Shown piece after piece: positions 54,242 through 63,861 of a DNA stretch of 64,000 bases. The translations under genes were made by a program, and so were the position numbers. The DNA lies in contig JAJPGX010000018.1 of the NCBI GenBank assembly GCA_021325595.1, positions 1 through 64,000 of the forward strand. The letters are read 5' to 3'. The DNA comes from Nitrososphaerota archaeon. Lineage in GTDB: Archaea > Thermoproteota > Nitrososphaeria > Nitrososphaerales > Nitrosopumilaceae. Every line of letters begins with the position of its first letter. Position 1 is the first letter of the stretch. The notes under the pieces were generated by a model that was not told the origin of the DNA, did not search any database, and saw only the letters and a list, made by a program, of their open reading frames with translations.

Positions 54242-54927
54242 TTTGTAGATTTGATTGGTACTCGGATGTATATTTGAGAACCAGTCGAAAGTTTTGTTGC
54301 TTTTTTGATATTATCTTTTGATATTAGTTCAATTATAGAGTCGTCATGATGAGTTCTTTCTAGCAAAATCAGAGATGCATCGACTAGATTATTCACTTTG
54401 CAAGGGTAACATTTTACCCATCCATAGGTTCGTTTTCCATCTGAGAATCCATTTACCATTACTGCTGGATATCCTTCCAGACTTCGTTTTGCTTCTACAA
54501 ACTCTTTGTCTTTTAATTTTACATTAAGAGTGCCTGGAAATGGTACATAACCTAGCTTTGCTTTGAATTGTTTAGTATAACCCTTCATTGCCATGTAATA
54601 CGCACCTTCTCCCATACCTGACATTATCACTCCTCTAAACTCAATAGAAGATGGAGAAACCTCAAGACTTGATTTTAAAATGGAAAATATTTTTGTCATT
54701 TCAGAATGTCCCTTGGTTGTTATTCTAACAGAAACCTTTTGTCCTGTTCTCAGTCTTTCTATGTATCCATTTGCTTCAAGCTCTAGAAGATGTTTAGATG
54801 CAGCCTGTTGTGATTTTCGAATACTCTTGCCTAATGATGAAGTTGTTATTGGTATGAAATTATATCTTGCACCTTTTGTGAAAAGTTCTGCTAAAGTAAG
54901 TATGTGTTGTACCTTGAGTTCGGACAT
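54238..54927 (-). CDS. ribK: CTP-dependent riboflavin kinase with N-terminal winged helix (RbkR-like)
   Basis: Phosphorylates riboflavin to FMN with CTP, as is typical of archaea. The C-terminal domain (about 92-225) shows GVIMSGMGEGAYYMAMKGY, the CTP-binding and catalytic GTLNVKLKD (about 131-139) and GWVKCYPCKVNN. The first 85 residues form a winged helix (TSSLGKSIRKSQQAASKHLL), the design of RbkR, a known archaeal regulator that joins the kinase with DNA binding. It may regulate flavin genes in response to FMN/riboflavin (known of the family). It stands 6 bases after dnaG on the same strand. Confidence 0.9.
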   Translation of the reverse strand: MSELKVQHILTLAELFTKGARYNFIPITTSSLGKSIRKSQQAASKHLLELEANGYIERLRTGQKVSVRITTKGHSEMTKIFSILKSSLEVSPSSIEFRGVIMSGMGEGAYYMAMKGYTKQFKAKLGYVPFPGTLNVKLKDKEFVEAKRSLEGYPAVMVNGFSDGKRTYGWVKCYPCKVNNLVDASLILLERTHHDDSIIELISKDNIKKATKLSTGSQIYIRVPIKSTN

Positions 54928-54933
54928 TAAGTT

Positions 54934-56079
54934 TTATGCTACGCCAAGCTCTGTAAATGTTTTGAGCACTAGACCGTCTGTTGACTTGAGATTAGCTGCT
55001 CTATGTCCTATGACGCATTCAATTCCCGCTTGTTTTGCAGAATCAATTAGTCGTTGTGTAATTATTCCATCAAGTATTAGATATTTTATGCCTGAGCCTG
55101 GAGCAAGTTTTCCAACAACTTCACTTACTGGAACTTTGAATACTGGGTTTTCAGCGTCGTCTAGTGCAATTGCTTCTAAAGACTCGTTTAGATCTGGATA
55201 GACTTTTTTTGCAATAGCTGCAATTGGTTCATCTTTTGGATCTTGTAGTTTTGGTTTGGTTGTTTCTTTTTTCATATCTTCAGCAGTATCTTTGAGAATT
55301 TCTGCAATTTGCATAGGAGTAAGCTCTTCTACCTCAACACCCTCTGGAGCTCTGTGTACAACATCCACATGTACTAGTGATTTTAGCTCTTTTAGTATAA
55401 AACCACCTGCTCGGTCACCGTCTAAGAAAGCAACAACTTTTGCTTTAGAATCGCAAAGTGACTTGATAGATTCATCTATTCTTGCTCCTTCTATTGCAAG
55501 TGCATTATCAAATCCTGCTCTAAGTAGATTTATCACATCAGCTCGTCCTTCTACCAAGATTATCCAGGGTGAGTCAAACACGCCAGAGCCACATGCAAGT
55601 TTCTCTTTTCCAAAAGTTGCTAGCTTACCAGAAGAAGTTACGTCAGATACGTCCTTTAGCATCTCTTCTCCTTCGCTAATTGTCTTTGTTGACCACTTTT
55701 GTACAATTGCTTTTGCTCTATCTACAATTTCTTTTTTCTTGGCAGAACGCACATCGTCAATTGCTTCTAATTTGAAATTAGCTTGAAACGGACCAACCTT
55801 ATCTATGCTTTCAATTGCAGCAGCTATTAGTGCAGCTGTATTGATATCAGTACTCATAGGAATCAAGGCGTCACCTTTGGTTTGATTAGTCGAGCTCGTA
55901 GTGTTGACTTCTATCCTTCCTACTTTAGACACTTTTTGAAGCTCGTTTAGATTCATTTCTGGCCCAAGCAGTCCTTCTGTTTGGCCAAAAATTGCTCCGA
56001 TTATATCGGCTTTTTCAACGAGTCCATCGACGTCAAAGCTGAGCTTAACGTGATACTTGACAATTCCACCATATACCAA
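54934..56079 (-). CDS. dnaG: Archaeal DnaG (Toprim primase-like, exosome component)
   Basis: A 381-residue archaeal DnaG. Its Toprim core has WIILVEGRADVINLLRAGFD (about 172-191) with the catalytic Glu, and AKVVAFLDGDRAGG (about 213-226) with the DxD pair. The N-terminal domain opens KYHVKLSFDVDGLVEKADII. In archaea this protein associates with the exosome through Csl4 and may help bind poly(A)-rich RNA; primase activity has also been reported. The zinc-binding and helicase domains of bacterial DnaG are absent, as expected. Upstream lies another Toprim gene. Confidence 0.93.
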   Translation of the reverse strand: MVYGGIVKYHVKLSFDVDGLVEKADIIGAIFGQTEGLLGPEMNLNELQKVSKVGRIEVNTTSSTNQTKGDALIPMSTDINTAALIAAAIESIDKVGPFQANFKLEAIDDVRSAKKKEIVDRAKAIVQKWSTKTISEGEEMLKDVSDVTSSGKLATFGKEKLACGSGVFDSPWIILVEGRADVINLLRAGFDNALAIEGARIDESIKSLCDSKAKVVAFLDGDRAGGFILKELKSLVHVDVVHRAPEGVEVEELTPMQIAEILKDTAEDMKKETTKPKLQDPKDEPIAAIAKKVYPDLNESLEAIALDDAENPVFKVPVSEVVGKLAPGSGIKYLILDGIITQRLIDSAKQAGIECVIGHRAANLKSTDGLVLKTFTELGVA

Positions 56080-56102
56080 ATCATAAACCTCTTAATTTTT
56101 GA

Positions 56103-56525
56103 TCAATCTAGATTCTTGGCAGGCAGATATAAGTGCTTATTGGTTATCCAGTCATCATTTTCCACATAATGTGAGAGATCCTCGATGTTTTTGATCTTTC
56201 CTTTTGTGATAAGAGTAATCTTTCTTCTAAAAGTCAGATCTACGTTCATCCTATGTTGAAGAATAGAGATTATCCTTTTTGTCAAGTATCTACCTTTTCT
56301 GTCCGAATCAAGCAGTAAGACTAGTTTTCTATTAGTTGGCATTTTATCTACAAATTTGATAAGTCCTTTGAAGCTATGAAATTGAAATATCTTACCAGAA
56401 TAACCAATTTTTCTTAAAGCATGTTCATCGCGTTTACCTTCAACTACCACGATACTGTTTTTTATAGAATTTAATTTTTTTATCAAATCTTGCAAATCGA
56501 TTATTTCTTGATATTCAGGTCTCAC
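56103..56525 (-). CDS. Small Toprim-domain protein (RNase M5/primase-like)
   Basis: A 140-residue protein in the archaeal group of small Toprim proteins. The core has SIVVVEGKRDEHALRKIG (about 21-38) with the catalytic Glu and KLVLLLDSDRKG (about 64-75) with the DxD pair, then a Lys/Arg-rich end. I take GTG at 56525 as start; longer frames run into the divergent amidotransferase gene and have no family similarity (ATG at 56588 remains possible). The gene stands directly upstream of dnaG on the same strand. RNA processing or repair is likely. Confidence 0.83.
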   Translation of the reverse strand: MRPEYQEIIDLQDLIKKLNSIKNSIVVVEGKRDEHALRKIGYSGKIFQFHSFKGLIKFVDKMPTNRKLVLLLDSDRKGRYLTKRIISILQHRMNVDLTFRRKITLITKGKIKNIEDLSHYVENDDWITNKHLYLPAKNLD

Positions 56526-56568
56526 AAACTTATTTAGAAGAGAACATATTAAGTAATTTTCATCACCA

Positions 56569-57258
56569 ATGTCTGAAATTCTTGTCATCCAGAATGCAAA
56601 ATACGAAGGATTGGCAGTTTTGGGCGAACTTTTAAAAAAAGATGGGTTTGTAACAAAAACCATCTTTGCCAAGACAGAACCCATACCAACATCTAATCCA
56701 TCAGCTGTGATAATTCTTGGTGCACCTGAGAGTGCAAATGATGATCTGCAATATCTCAAAGATGAAATAAATCTAATTAGAAATTATGCAGAAAAAAATA
56801 TACCCATTCTTGGCATTTGCCTAGGTTCACAGCTTATTGCAAAGGCTTTTGGTGCAAGAGTATACCAAGGACCAAAAAAGGAAATAGGGTTTTATCAAGA
56901 TGTAGAGTTTGACAATCAAAAAGATTCCAGCCTTTTCCGTGGAATAAATAGTCCTGCCATAGTATTTCATTGGCATGGAGACACATTTGACTTGCCAAAG
57001 GGGGCTACCAGACTGGCACATTCAAAGCAATATGAGAATCAAGCTTTTAGGTTCAAAAGTGCGGTAGCAGTACAATTTCATTTAGAAGTAGACGAACCAA
57101 CAATCAGACTATGGCTTGAAAAGTCCAAGGAGGAATTAAGCAGTATTTCATATATAGATCCAGAGTCCATAGAAAAAAAGATCCCGCAATACATAGATGG
57201 TGTTAAGAACAACCTTACAATATTTTACAATAATTTCAAGTCGGAGTTCAATCTTTGA
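56569..57258 (+). CDS. Class I glutamine amidotransferase-like protein
   Basis: A 229-residue stand-alone glutaminase domain. The triad is intact: Cys84 in LGICLGSQ, His171 and Glu173 in QFHLEV. The overall sequence (FHWHGDTFDLPKGATRLAHS) fits the GuaA-like/YfeJ group that hydrolyses glutamine or gamma-glutamyl amides; the synthetase partner is absent nearby, so its role could be gamma-glutamyl hydrolysis rather than GMP synthesis. A TATA-like CATATTAAGTAA lies about 22-33 bases before the ATG. Confidence 0.87.
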   Translation: MSEILVIQNAKYEGLAVLGELLKKDGFVTKTIFAKTEPIPTSNPSAVIILGAPESANDDLQYLKDEINLIRNYAEKNIPILGICLGSQLIAKAFGARVYQGPKKEIGFYQDVEFDNQKDSSLFRGINSPAIVFHWHGDTFDLPKGATRLAHSKQYENQAFRFKSAVAVQFHLEVDEPTIRLWLEKSKEELSSISYIDPESIEKKIPQYIDGVKNNLTIFYNNFKSEFNL

Positions 57259-57264
57259 CAAAAG

Positions 57265-57275
57265 TTTAATATAAA
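57265..57275 (+). promoter_or_regulatory. TATA box of the acyl-CoA synthetase gene
   Basis: TTTAATATAAA lies about 90 bases before the TTG at 57365, predicting a leader of roughly 65-70 bases, unusually long for a thaumarchaeal gene. The leader ends in AAGGAG (57350-57355), a Shine-Dalgarno 9 bases before the TTG. Confidence 0.5.
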
Positions 57276-57364
57276 GACATTCAAACTTTTCGATCTGTCA
57301 TGATGTTTGAAACTAAAATACAGATCGCGCAATTAAAATCCACAAATAAAAAGGAGAAACCAAT

Positions 57365-59488
57365 TTGAATCCAGTAACAAAAATCTTTGAAGAAACTATT
57401 GCAACTGATCATAAAGTAATTACAGAAGAACTATCAAAATCAATACTGAAAAAATACGGGATCAAAGTACCAGGTTATGCCCTAGTCAATAATGCAAAAG
57501 ATGCTGTCAAGGCAGCCAAAAAGCTGGGCTTTCCTCTAGTTATGAAAGTGGTTTCACCGCAAATACTTCACAAGACAGATGTTGGAGGAGTAAAAGTTGG
57601 ACTACAAAACGACAAAGAGGTAAAAAAAGCATTTACGGAAATGTATTCAAGACTTTCAAAGAAAAAAGGCGTAAACGTAAAGGGAATACTACTTGAGAAG
57701 ATGGTACCAAAGGGAATTGAATTGATCGTAGGGTTACAAAACGATCCACAGTTTGGCCCAGTTATAATGGTAGGACTTGGTGGTGTGTTGACTGAGATTT
57801 TCAAAGATGTTTCTTTTAGAATGCTACCAATTACGGTAGATGATGCAAAATCAATGCTTGCAGAACTTAAAGGATCAAAAATATTACAAGGATACAGAGG
57901 AAGCAAGCCTATTGATCTTAATATGCTTGCAAAAGCATTGGTACAGATTGGCAAGATAGGGGTAGACAATGCTGCATACTTTGATAGCGTTGACTTTAAC
58001 CCAATTGTGGTATATCCAAAATCATACTTTGTAGTTGACGCAAAAATAATTCTAAGAAAAGAGGCAAAGAAAGATGCAATATCCAAAGCACAGCCAAACA
58101 TAGAGTTTATGGAGACATTCTTTACGCCACAGTCAGTTGCACTAGTTGGTGCGTCAGCCACTCCAGGAAAAGTAGGAAACTCTGTTCTTGACAGTATTGC
58201 AAAGCACGATTACAAAGGCAAAGTATATCCAATCAATCCAAAGGCGGAAGAGATCTTAGGTCTAAAGTGTTACCCAACACTTGAAGCAATACAAGAACCA
58301 ATAGATTTGGTTGTTGTATGTGTTGATCTTTCTGTAACTCCCCCAGTTCTAGAAGCTTGTGCAAAGAAAGGAATACACAATGTTGTAATTGTATCAGGTG
58401 GAGGAAAAGAACTCGGAGGAGAAAGAGCCGCTTATGAGGCAGAGATCAAACGATTATCAGAACAAAATAAGATTAGAATCATAGGTCCAAACTGCATAGG
58501 AATGTTCAATGCAGCAAACAGACTAGACTGTGCATTCCAAGGACAAGCAAGAATGGTACGTGCAAAACTCGGACCAGTAGCATTGTTGTCCCAGAGCGGA
58601 ACCATGGGAATTAGTTTCCTTGAAACTGCAGACACTTTTGGCTTGTCCAAGATGGTAAGCTATGGTAACAGGTCAGATGTTGATGAGGCAGATATGATTT
58701 GGTATCTTGCAAATGATCCTCAGACCAAAGTAATTGCGTTATACGTAGAAGGATTTGGAGATGGTAGAAAGTTTATCGAAACTGCAAAACGAGTAATGAA
58801 AGAAAAACACAAACCAGTAGTAATTTGGAAGAGTGGAAGGACAACACTTGGTGCAAAACAAGCTGCATCACATACGGGTTCGCTGGGAGGATCAAACGCT
58901 ATCATCATGGGAGCGTTCAAGCAAGCTGGAATAATTTCTGTAGATAGTTATCAAGAGCTTGCATCAGTAGTAAAGACACTTGCATGGCAGCCCCCAGCTA
59001 AAGGACCAAGAGTTGCATTAGTTAGCAATGGTGCAGGTCCAATGATTGGAGCGATTGATCAATTTGAAAAGTTTGGACTAGAACTTGGTAAAGTAACAGA
59101 AGCTACCCTAAAAGAAATGAAAGAACACTATCCGCCAACATATGTTATTGGAAATGGCAATCCTGTAGATGTTACAGGAGGTGCAAATGCTGATGATTAC
59201 AGATATGCAATACAAAAATTCATGGACGATCCTAACATCGATATTGTCATGCCATGGTTTGTGTTCCAAGATGACCCATTAGAAGAAACAATCATAGATT
59301 ATCTAGGAGAGTTTTCAAAACAAGGTAAAAAGCCATTACTTGTTGGTGGAAATGGTGGACCATACACTCAACGTGTATCAGCATTAATTGAAAAACATCA
59401 AGTTCCAGTATATGACGATATTAGAAACTGGGTAGCAGCTGCGGCGGCGGTATACCAGTGGGGAAAACACTACTCAGACAAGGTTTAA
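57365..59488 (+). CDS. ADP-forming acyl-CoA synthetase, probably 3-hydroxypropionyl-CoA synthetase
   Basis: Activates an acid with CoA and ATP, releasing ADP, which saves a phosphate bond compared with AMP-forming enzymes. The 707 residues hold an ATP-grasp domain (about 10-235), a CoA-binding domain (about 248-380, with [19 protein letters not shown]) and a ligase domain (about 390-700) with the phosphohistidine His503 in ASHTGSLGG. The next gene is a crotonase, an arrangement matching the N. maritimus pair studied for 3-hydroxypropionyl-CoA synthesis and dehydration in CO2 fixation. 4-Hydroxybutyryl-CoA synthetase is the alternative; position favours the first. Confidence 0.87.
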   Translation: MNPVTKIFEETIATDHKVITEELSKSILKKYGIKVPGYALVNNAKDAVKAAKKLGFPLVMKVVSPQILHKTDVGGVKVGLQNDKEVKKAFTEMYSRLSKKKGVNVKGILLEKMVPKGIELIVGLQNDPQFGPVIMVGLGGVLTEIFKDVSFRMLPITVDDAKSMLAELKGSKILQGYRGSKPIDLNMLAKALVQIGKIGVDNAAYFDSVDFNPIVVYPKSYFVVDAKIILRKEAKKDAISKAQPNIEFMETFFTPQSVALVGASATPGKVGNSVLDSIAKHDYKGKVYPINPKAEEILGLKCYPTLEAIQEPIDLVVVCVDLSVTPPVLEACAKKGIHNVVIVSGGGKELGGERAAYEAEIKRLSEQNKIRIIGPNCIGMFNAANRLDCAFQGQARMVRAKLGPVALLSQSGTMGISFLETADTFGLSKMVSYGNRSDVDEADMIWYLANDPQTKVIALYVEGFGDGRKFIETAKRVMKEKHKPVVIWKSGRTTLGAKQAASHTGSLGGSNAIIMGAFKQAGIISVDSYQELASVVKTLAWQPPAKGPRVALVSNGAGPMIGAIDQFEKFGLELGKVTEATLKEMKEHYPPTYVIGNGNPVDVTGGANADDYRYAIQKFMDDPNIDIVMPWFVFQDDPLEETIIDYLGEFSKQGKKPLLVGGNGGPYTQRVSALIEKHQVPVYDDIRNWVAAAAAVYQWGKHYSDKV

Positions 59489-59514
59489 TTTCCACCAAAG
59501 TTTGGAGTTTCAAC

Positions 59515-60276
59515 ATGTCTCTAGTTAATGTTTCAAAAGCAGACGGAATTTGCACAGTCAAGATTAACAGACCAGACAAGCTCAATGCAATGAATATGGA
59601 TGTTGCAAATGACATCATAAAGGTCTTCAAAGAAATTGAAACAGATGATTCAACCAAAGTAGTAATAATCACAGGAGAAGGTGACAAAGCATTTTCTGCA
59701 GGTGCAGATATTGCATACATGTCAACGATCACCCCAATAGAATCAGAAACCTATGCAAAGTTAGGACACCTATTGACCGCAACTGTTGAAAATTGTAGCA
59801 AGCCTACAATTGCAGCAATCAATGGCTTTGCGCTTGGTGGCGGATGCGAACTTTCCCTAGCATGTGATATCAGAATTGCTGCAGACACAGCAAAAATGGG
59901 ACAGCCTGAAGTAACCATTGGTGTTTGTCCAGGATGGGGAGGCACACAGAGACTTCAGAGAATCATAGGTATATCTCAAGCTAAAGACCTTATTTTTACT
60001 GGTAGAATGGTAAAAGCCGACGAGGCCAAAGAATTAGGATTAGTAAACAAGGTAGTTGAACTTCCAAAATTGATGGAAGAAGCAACAAACATGGCAAAAA
60101 TGATTGCACAAAATTCTGCAATGGCAGTGAGGATGTCAAAAATTGCAATCAACAAGGGAAGAAACTCTGACATTGACACTGGTCTTTCTCTTGAATTATA
60201 CACGTGGGGGTTATGTTTTACCCATCCAGACAGAGCAGAAAGGATGACTGCGTTTGTCAATAAATCAAAGAAATAG
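59515..60276 (+). CDS. Crotonyl-CoA hydratase / 3-hydroxypropionyl-CoA dehydratase (crotonase family)
   Basis: I take ATG 59515 as start (253 residues). The crotonase fold has both catalytic glutamates: Glu112 in [11 protein letters not shown] and Glu132 in [18 protein letters not shown], and the oxyanion-hole glycine context [11 protein letters not shown] (about 59-69). In N. maritimus a protein at this position acts both as crotonyl-CoA hydratase and 3-hydroxypropionyl-CoA dehydratase, serving two steps of the 3-hydroxypropionate/4-hydroxybutyrate cycle. The neighbouring synthetase supports this (inference). Confidence 0.9.
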   Translation: MSLVNVSKADGICTVKINRPDKLNAMNMDVANDIIKVFKEIETDDSTKVVIITGEGDKAFSAGADIAYMSTITPIESETYAKLGHLLTATVENCSKPTIAAINGFALGGGCELSLACDIRIAADTAKMGQPEVTIGVCPGWGGTQRLQRIIGISQAKDLIFTGRMVKADEAKELGLVNKVVELPKLMEEATNMAKMIAQNSAMAVRMSKIAINKGRNSDIDTGLSLELYTWGLCFTHPDRAERMTAFVNKSKK

Positions 60277-60361
60277 GCAAAGATCCAATCCTTGCTTACA
60301 TTTAATTCCGAATATGGACAGTATGAAAAGATTATTATAATTTAAAACCCGCATTGAGTTT

Positions 60362-60712
60362 ATGAGCAATGCGCAGACAACAAAACTAGTAACAATTACA
60401 CCAAAGGCTGCAGAGAAGGTTGTCGCTTTCATGAAGGAGGAAGCAGATAAACCAGAATTTCTCCGAGTCTACGTACAAGGTGGAGGATGCTCAGGTCTAT
60501 CATACGGAATGGGATTTGAGAAAAAAGCCGAAGAAGACGATCTTGTAATTGAGGAAAATGGTGTAAAGATGCTAGTTGACAGTTACAGTGCTGACTACCT
60601 AAAAGGCGCAAATATTGACTATATCGAAAGCCTCATGGGTGCTGGATTTAAGATAAACAATCCTAACGTGACCAAGTCATGTTCTTGTGGTCACTCATTT
60701 AGTACCTCTTAA
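60362..60712 (+). CDS. Iron-sulfur cluster carrier, IscA/ErpA/HesB family
   Basis: Binds and passes on iron-sulfur clusters for maturation of proteins such as radical SAM enzymes and respiratory components. The 116 residues have the three conserved cysteines: Cys43 in GGGCSGLSYGMGF and the Cys107-Ser-Cys109 pair in SCSCGHSF near the end. The expected signature order and length are complete. It has an ATG start with an AT-rich TTTAAA block about 20 bases upstream. Confidence 0.95.
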   Translation: MSNAQTTKLVTITPKAAEKVVAFMKEEADKPEFLRVYVQGGGCSGLSYGMGFEKKAEEDDLVIEENGVKMLVDSYSADYLKGANIDYIESLMGAGFKINNPNVTKSCSCGHSFSTS

Positions 60713-60766
60713 ATTCAGACTTCAAAATTTTTATTTTATGTGTCTAGTGTCAGACGGAGTTATTTT

Positions 60767-60994
60767 TTAAATTACAATAAGTGTCATAGTAGTAAGAACG
60801 TGTGGTACTTTTCTTACATATTTCGTTATTATCTCTTCCAAAGCTGAAGAGCTGGGGGCCTCAACTTTTATCACAACATCATACAACCCCAATACTCCAG
60901 TAACTTCACTTACTCCGCGGATCTCCATTAGACTCCTAATTACTGGGTTTTCTTTACCGGTTTCACAATGTATTGCCACAAATGCTTTGCTCAT
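60767..60994 (-). CDS. Stand-alone Lrp/AsnC ligand-binding (RAM) domain
   Basis: A 75-residue protein from the ATG at 60994; the longer frame overlaps the end of gdhA. It contains the whole RAM fold (GKENPVIRSLMEIRGVSEVT, then GLYDVVIKVEAP and TTMTLIVI) without a DNA-binding part. It is related to the protein at 25174. It may sense amino acids and pair with full Lrp regulators. It lies 35 bases from gdhA on the same strand, a context that fits nitrogen metabolism. Confidence 0.85.
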   Translation of the reverse strand: MSKAFVAIHCETGKENPVIRSLMEIRGVSEVTGVLGLYDVVIKVEAPSSSALEEIITKYVRKVPHVLTTMTLIVI

Positions 60995-61028
60995 ATCTAA
61001 TAATAGTAATTCTATTTGAAAATCGTTT

Positions 61029-62276
61029 CTATGGCCATAAGCCTCTAGCGTCAAATGCCTCTAACACTCGACCTACAGCAAGTACCATACTTGCCTTTCT
61101 CATATCTACATTATGTTTCTTAGATAACGCGTATGTATCATTGAATCCTCGCACTATATGATGCTCCATCTTTCCTGCTACCTCGTCAAATGTCCAATAG
61201 TATCTCTGTAGATTCTGTACCCACTCTAGATACGATATACAGACACCTCCAGAGTTAGCCAAAATATCTGGAATTACCATAATTTTATTTTTGAATAGAA
61301 CATCATCGGCCTCTGGGGTTGTTGGACCATTAGCTGCCTCTCCAATTATTTTACAATCAATATTTTTGGCAATTTGCGGTGTTATCTGGTTTTCAAGAGC
61401 TGCTGGGACTAGGACATCGCATGGAGTTGTAAGAAGTTCTTCAGTGGAAATCTTTTTGCTTCCTGGATATCCAACCACACTGCCATGTTTGTTCTTATAA
61501 TCTAAGACCTTCTTTGAATCAAGCCCTTTTGTGTTTACAATAGAACCTTTAGAATCACTTACAGCAATTATTTTTGCGCCCATTTTTTCAAGATATTCCG
61601 CCGCAAAAGTACCTGCGTTACCATATCCTTGGATTACTACCTTGGCACCCTTGAGTTTTAGTCCAACTTTTTTTGCTGCCTCTCTTACACAATATGCCAC
61701 ACCAAGACCGGTTGCTACATTTCTTGCTTGTGAACCACCTATTGGAATTGGTTTTCCTGTAATCACAGCTGGCTCTGCTTGCCCATGCATCATACTGTAG
61801 ACATCCATAATTTGCGCCATCTCTTTTCCAGTTGTGTAAACATCTGGTGCAGGAACATCTTTTCCTGGTCCTATAATTTCTGAAATTGCGTAAGCAAATC
61901 TTCTGGTAAGTCGTTCTTTTTCACCAGCAGAAAGTCTTTTTGGATCACAGATGATTCCCCCCTTCCCACCTCCAAATGGTACATCGACTATTGCACATTT
62001 CCATGTCATCCACATAGAAAGTGCCTTTACTTCCTCGATTGTAACATCTGGATGATATCTTATACCTCCTTTGAAAGGTCCTCTAAAATCATTATGTTGA
62101 GATCGATATCCGGTAAATACTTTGATTCTTCCATCATCCATGCGCACTGGAAGTGATACGGTAAGAATTTTTTTTGGAGTCGCAAGCATTTCATGAACTC
62201 CTGGGTCAAGTTTTAAAATTTTAGCTGCGTCGCCAAGCTGTTTTAGTGCATTTTGCCACGGGTCGATTTTAACCAA
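61029..62276 (-). CDS. gdhA: Glutamate dehydrogenase
   Basis: Interconverts 2-oxoglutarate plus ammonia and glutamate. The 415 residues show the substrate lysines in GGIRYHPDVTIEEVKALSMW (about 70-89) and CAIVDVPFGGGKGGI (about 95-109), then the NAD(P) domain beginning with VVIQGYGNAGTFAAEYLEKM (about 210-229). The start is TTG. Together with GlnA it provides both known routes for ammonia assimilation in this window. Cofactor preference is not decided by the sequence seen. A TATA-like block lies upstream. Confidence 0.96.
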   Translation of the reverse strand: MVKIDPWQNALKQLGDAAKILKLDPGVHEMLATPKKILTVSLPVRMDDGRIKVFTGYRSQHNDFRGPFKGGIRYHPDVTIEEVKALSMWMTWKCAIVDVPFGGGKGGIICDPKRLSAGEKERLTRRFAYAISEIIGPGKDVPAPDVYTTGKEMAQIMDVYSMMHGQAEPAVITGKPIPIGGSQARNVATGLGVAYCVREAAKKVGLKLKGAKVVIQGYGNAGTFAAEYLEKMGAKIIAVSDSKGSIVNTKGLDSKKVLDYKNKHGSVVGYPGSKKISTEELLTTPCDVLVPAALENQITPQIAKNIDCKIIGEAANGPTTPEADDVLFKNKIMVIPDILANSGGVCISYLEWVQNLQRYYWTFDEVAGKMEHHIVRGFNDTYALSKKHNVDMRKASMVLAVGRVLEAFDARGLWP

Positions 62277-62304
62277 TCTTAACCGATATGTCTCAATTCA
62301 TATT

Positions 62305-62316
62305 CTATTTAAATTT
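62305..62316 (-). promoter_or_regulatory. Probable TATA box of gdhA
   Basis: On the minus strand AAATTTAAATAG lies about 29-40 bases before the TTG start of gdhA. It is the only AT-rich core in the 47-base gap to the tatA gene and suggests gdhA has its own promoter. Confidence 0.45.
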
Positions 62317-62323
62317 GTTGAGA

Positions 62324-62674
62324 TTAGTTTGAAGGTGATCCTGTTCCTTCATTGGCAGAACCACCAAACTTTGAGTTTATCAGATTTCTTAATTCATCAT
62401 CAGATCGGTTAGTCGAATCGATTCCCAATGATTTTGCCATTGTTTCTAGTTTTTGTCTTTCAGTTGTAGCTGGTCCTTGAACAGGGATAAAATCACTTTT
62501 TGCACGTTGAAATTCATTTTGAACAACATTTCTAGTCTTGTTGTATTCTCCCATAAATTTTCCAATTTTTCTTGATACTTCAGGCAATCTCTTAGTACCC
62601 AACAAAAGGATCAGACCTACAAAGATTATGATTATCCATTCATTACCTATAATATCAAGAGAAAAATTTTCCAC
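62324..62674 (-). CDS. tatA: Sec-independent translocase component TatA/TatB-like
   Basis: Forms the pore or membrane-destabilising unit of the twin-arginine system, which exports folded proteins such as metalloenzymes. The 116 residues show a short N-terminal outside part, a single membrane helix (about 11-27, IGNEWIIIIFVGLILLLG), a hinge TKRLPEVSRKIG with the conserved Pro, an amphipathic helix and a polar tail. GTG start. No tatC gene is in the window. Confidence 0.88.
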   Translation of the reverse strand: MENFSLDIIGNEWIIIIFVGLILLLGTKRLPEVSRKIGKFMGEYNKTRNVVQNEFQRAKSDFIPVQGPATTERQKLETMAKSLGIDSTNRSDDELRNLINSKFGGSANEGTGSPSN

Positions 62675-62706
62675 GTTAGATTTTTGTGTTTTCCAAAATT
62701 AAAGCT

Positions 62707-63861
62707 TTAGACAATGAGCGTTTCTTTTTTCCTAAAAAGTACAAACCCACTCACAAAAAAACCTAGGACACACAAGATTAGGTATGGAATACCATTTCCA
62801 AATAAGTTTGCCATTATACCAGCAATTAGTGGCCCTAGAGCCCATCCTATTCCAAAAGTTGCTTCATATGCACCAATTAATGCACCCACATTTTCCCTAG
62901 TTTTTCTCATAATGATTTCAAAGGTGAGAGGAAAATACACACTAAAACCAAATCCTAGGATCAGTGCTGCCACTGAGAACTGTTCCATCGTACCAGAATA
63001 AAATAACAATAACATTCCAAATGCTATTGAAAGTGTTACCAAGACTAGACTTGGCAAAAGTCTTTTTACAAGAAAATTTGATAACAACAAGAAACCTAAT
63101 CTTGAAGCACCAAAGACAAAAAACAAGAGTTCTATATTGGATTCTGAAATTGATTTGTCATACATGTAAGCTGGCAAGATTGTCAAAAAAACTCCAAATG
63201 CCGCGCTAGAAAATAATAAAATCACAACGACTGATGGGAATTTTAGTAGTTGTTTTGTAGTACCTATTGAAAGAACGGTTCCATGGCTTGACTGTTTTTT
63301 TCTTGACAATATTAAAGATGAAACCAGTGCAGTAGCAATAGAAAAGGCGGCAATTTGAAATATGATTTTATATGTAACATCTAGATTTTGCAGTAAAAAA
63401 GATCCAACCAGTGGACCAATCATAATTCCTACAACAAAAAATGCCATAAATCTAGAAATTGATTTTACTCGGTTTTCGGGATTTGATGATTCTGAAATGA
63501 TGGATTCGCATGGTGGCCAAAAAAATGAATGTGCTATTCCCACAAGTATTCTAAAGATAATTACTTGCGGAACAGAGTTTGCTACAGATAGAAGATATAT
63601 CGATGCAGCATCAAGGGCTAGTCCTATTGATAAAAGAAAGCCATTGTTGAATCTATCAAGCAAAACACCCACAAAAACTGGGATAAACATGTATGGGATG
63701 AAATTAGAAAATCCAATTATGCCAAGATCAAAATAAGATGCGCCCAAATCTTTTGAAAATATAGGCACTATTGGATTATGCATCCCGTATGAGAATCCTA
63801 CCGTTAAGGCAATTATGTAAACCAGAATTATTCGTCGGTTTGTCTTATTTGTATGCAGCAA
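62707..63861 (-). CDS. MFS transporter
   Basis: A 12-helix major facilitator superfamily exporter. I place the start at TTG 63861, preceded at 9 bases by GGTG; the next upstream frame is foreign hydrophilic sequence, and the chosen start overlaps the end of the neighbouring gene by 17 bases. The conserved cytoplasmic loop motif is GVLLDRFNNGF (about 60-70), and GAYEATFGIGWALGPLIAGI shows the C-terminal half. Drug or metabolite efflux is the usual role; the substrate is unknown. Confidence 0.85.
   Translation of the reverse strand: MLHTNKTNRRIILVYIIALTVGFSYGMHNPIVPIFSKDLGASYFDLGIIGFSNFIPYMFIPVFVGVLLDRFNNGFLLSIGLALDAASIYLLSVANSVPQVIIFRILVGIAHSFFWPPCESIISESSNPENRVKSISRFMAFFVVGIMIGPLVGSFLLQNLDVTYKIIFQIAAFSIATALVSSLILSRKKQSSHGTVLSIGTTKQLLKFPSVVVILLFSSAAFGVFLTILPAYMYDKSISESNIELLFFVFGASRLGFLLLSNFLVKRLLPSLVLVTLSIAFGMLLLFYSGTMEQFSVAALILGFGFSVYFPLTFEIIMRKTRENVGALIGAYEATFGIGWALGPLIAGIMANLFGNGIPYLILCVLGFFVSGFVLFRKKETLIV

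Noticed and set aside
56526-56759. Long N-terminal extension of the Toprim protein
   Set aside because: It is antisense to the amidotransferase coding sequence and adds residues unlike the family.
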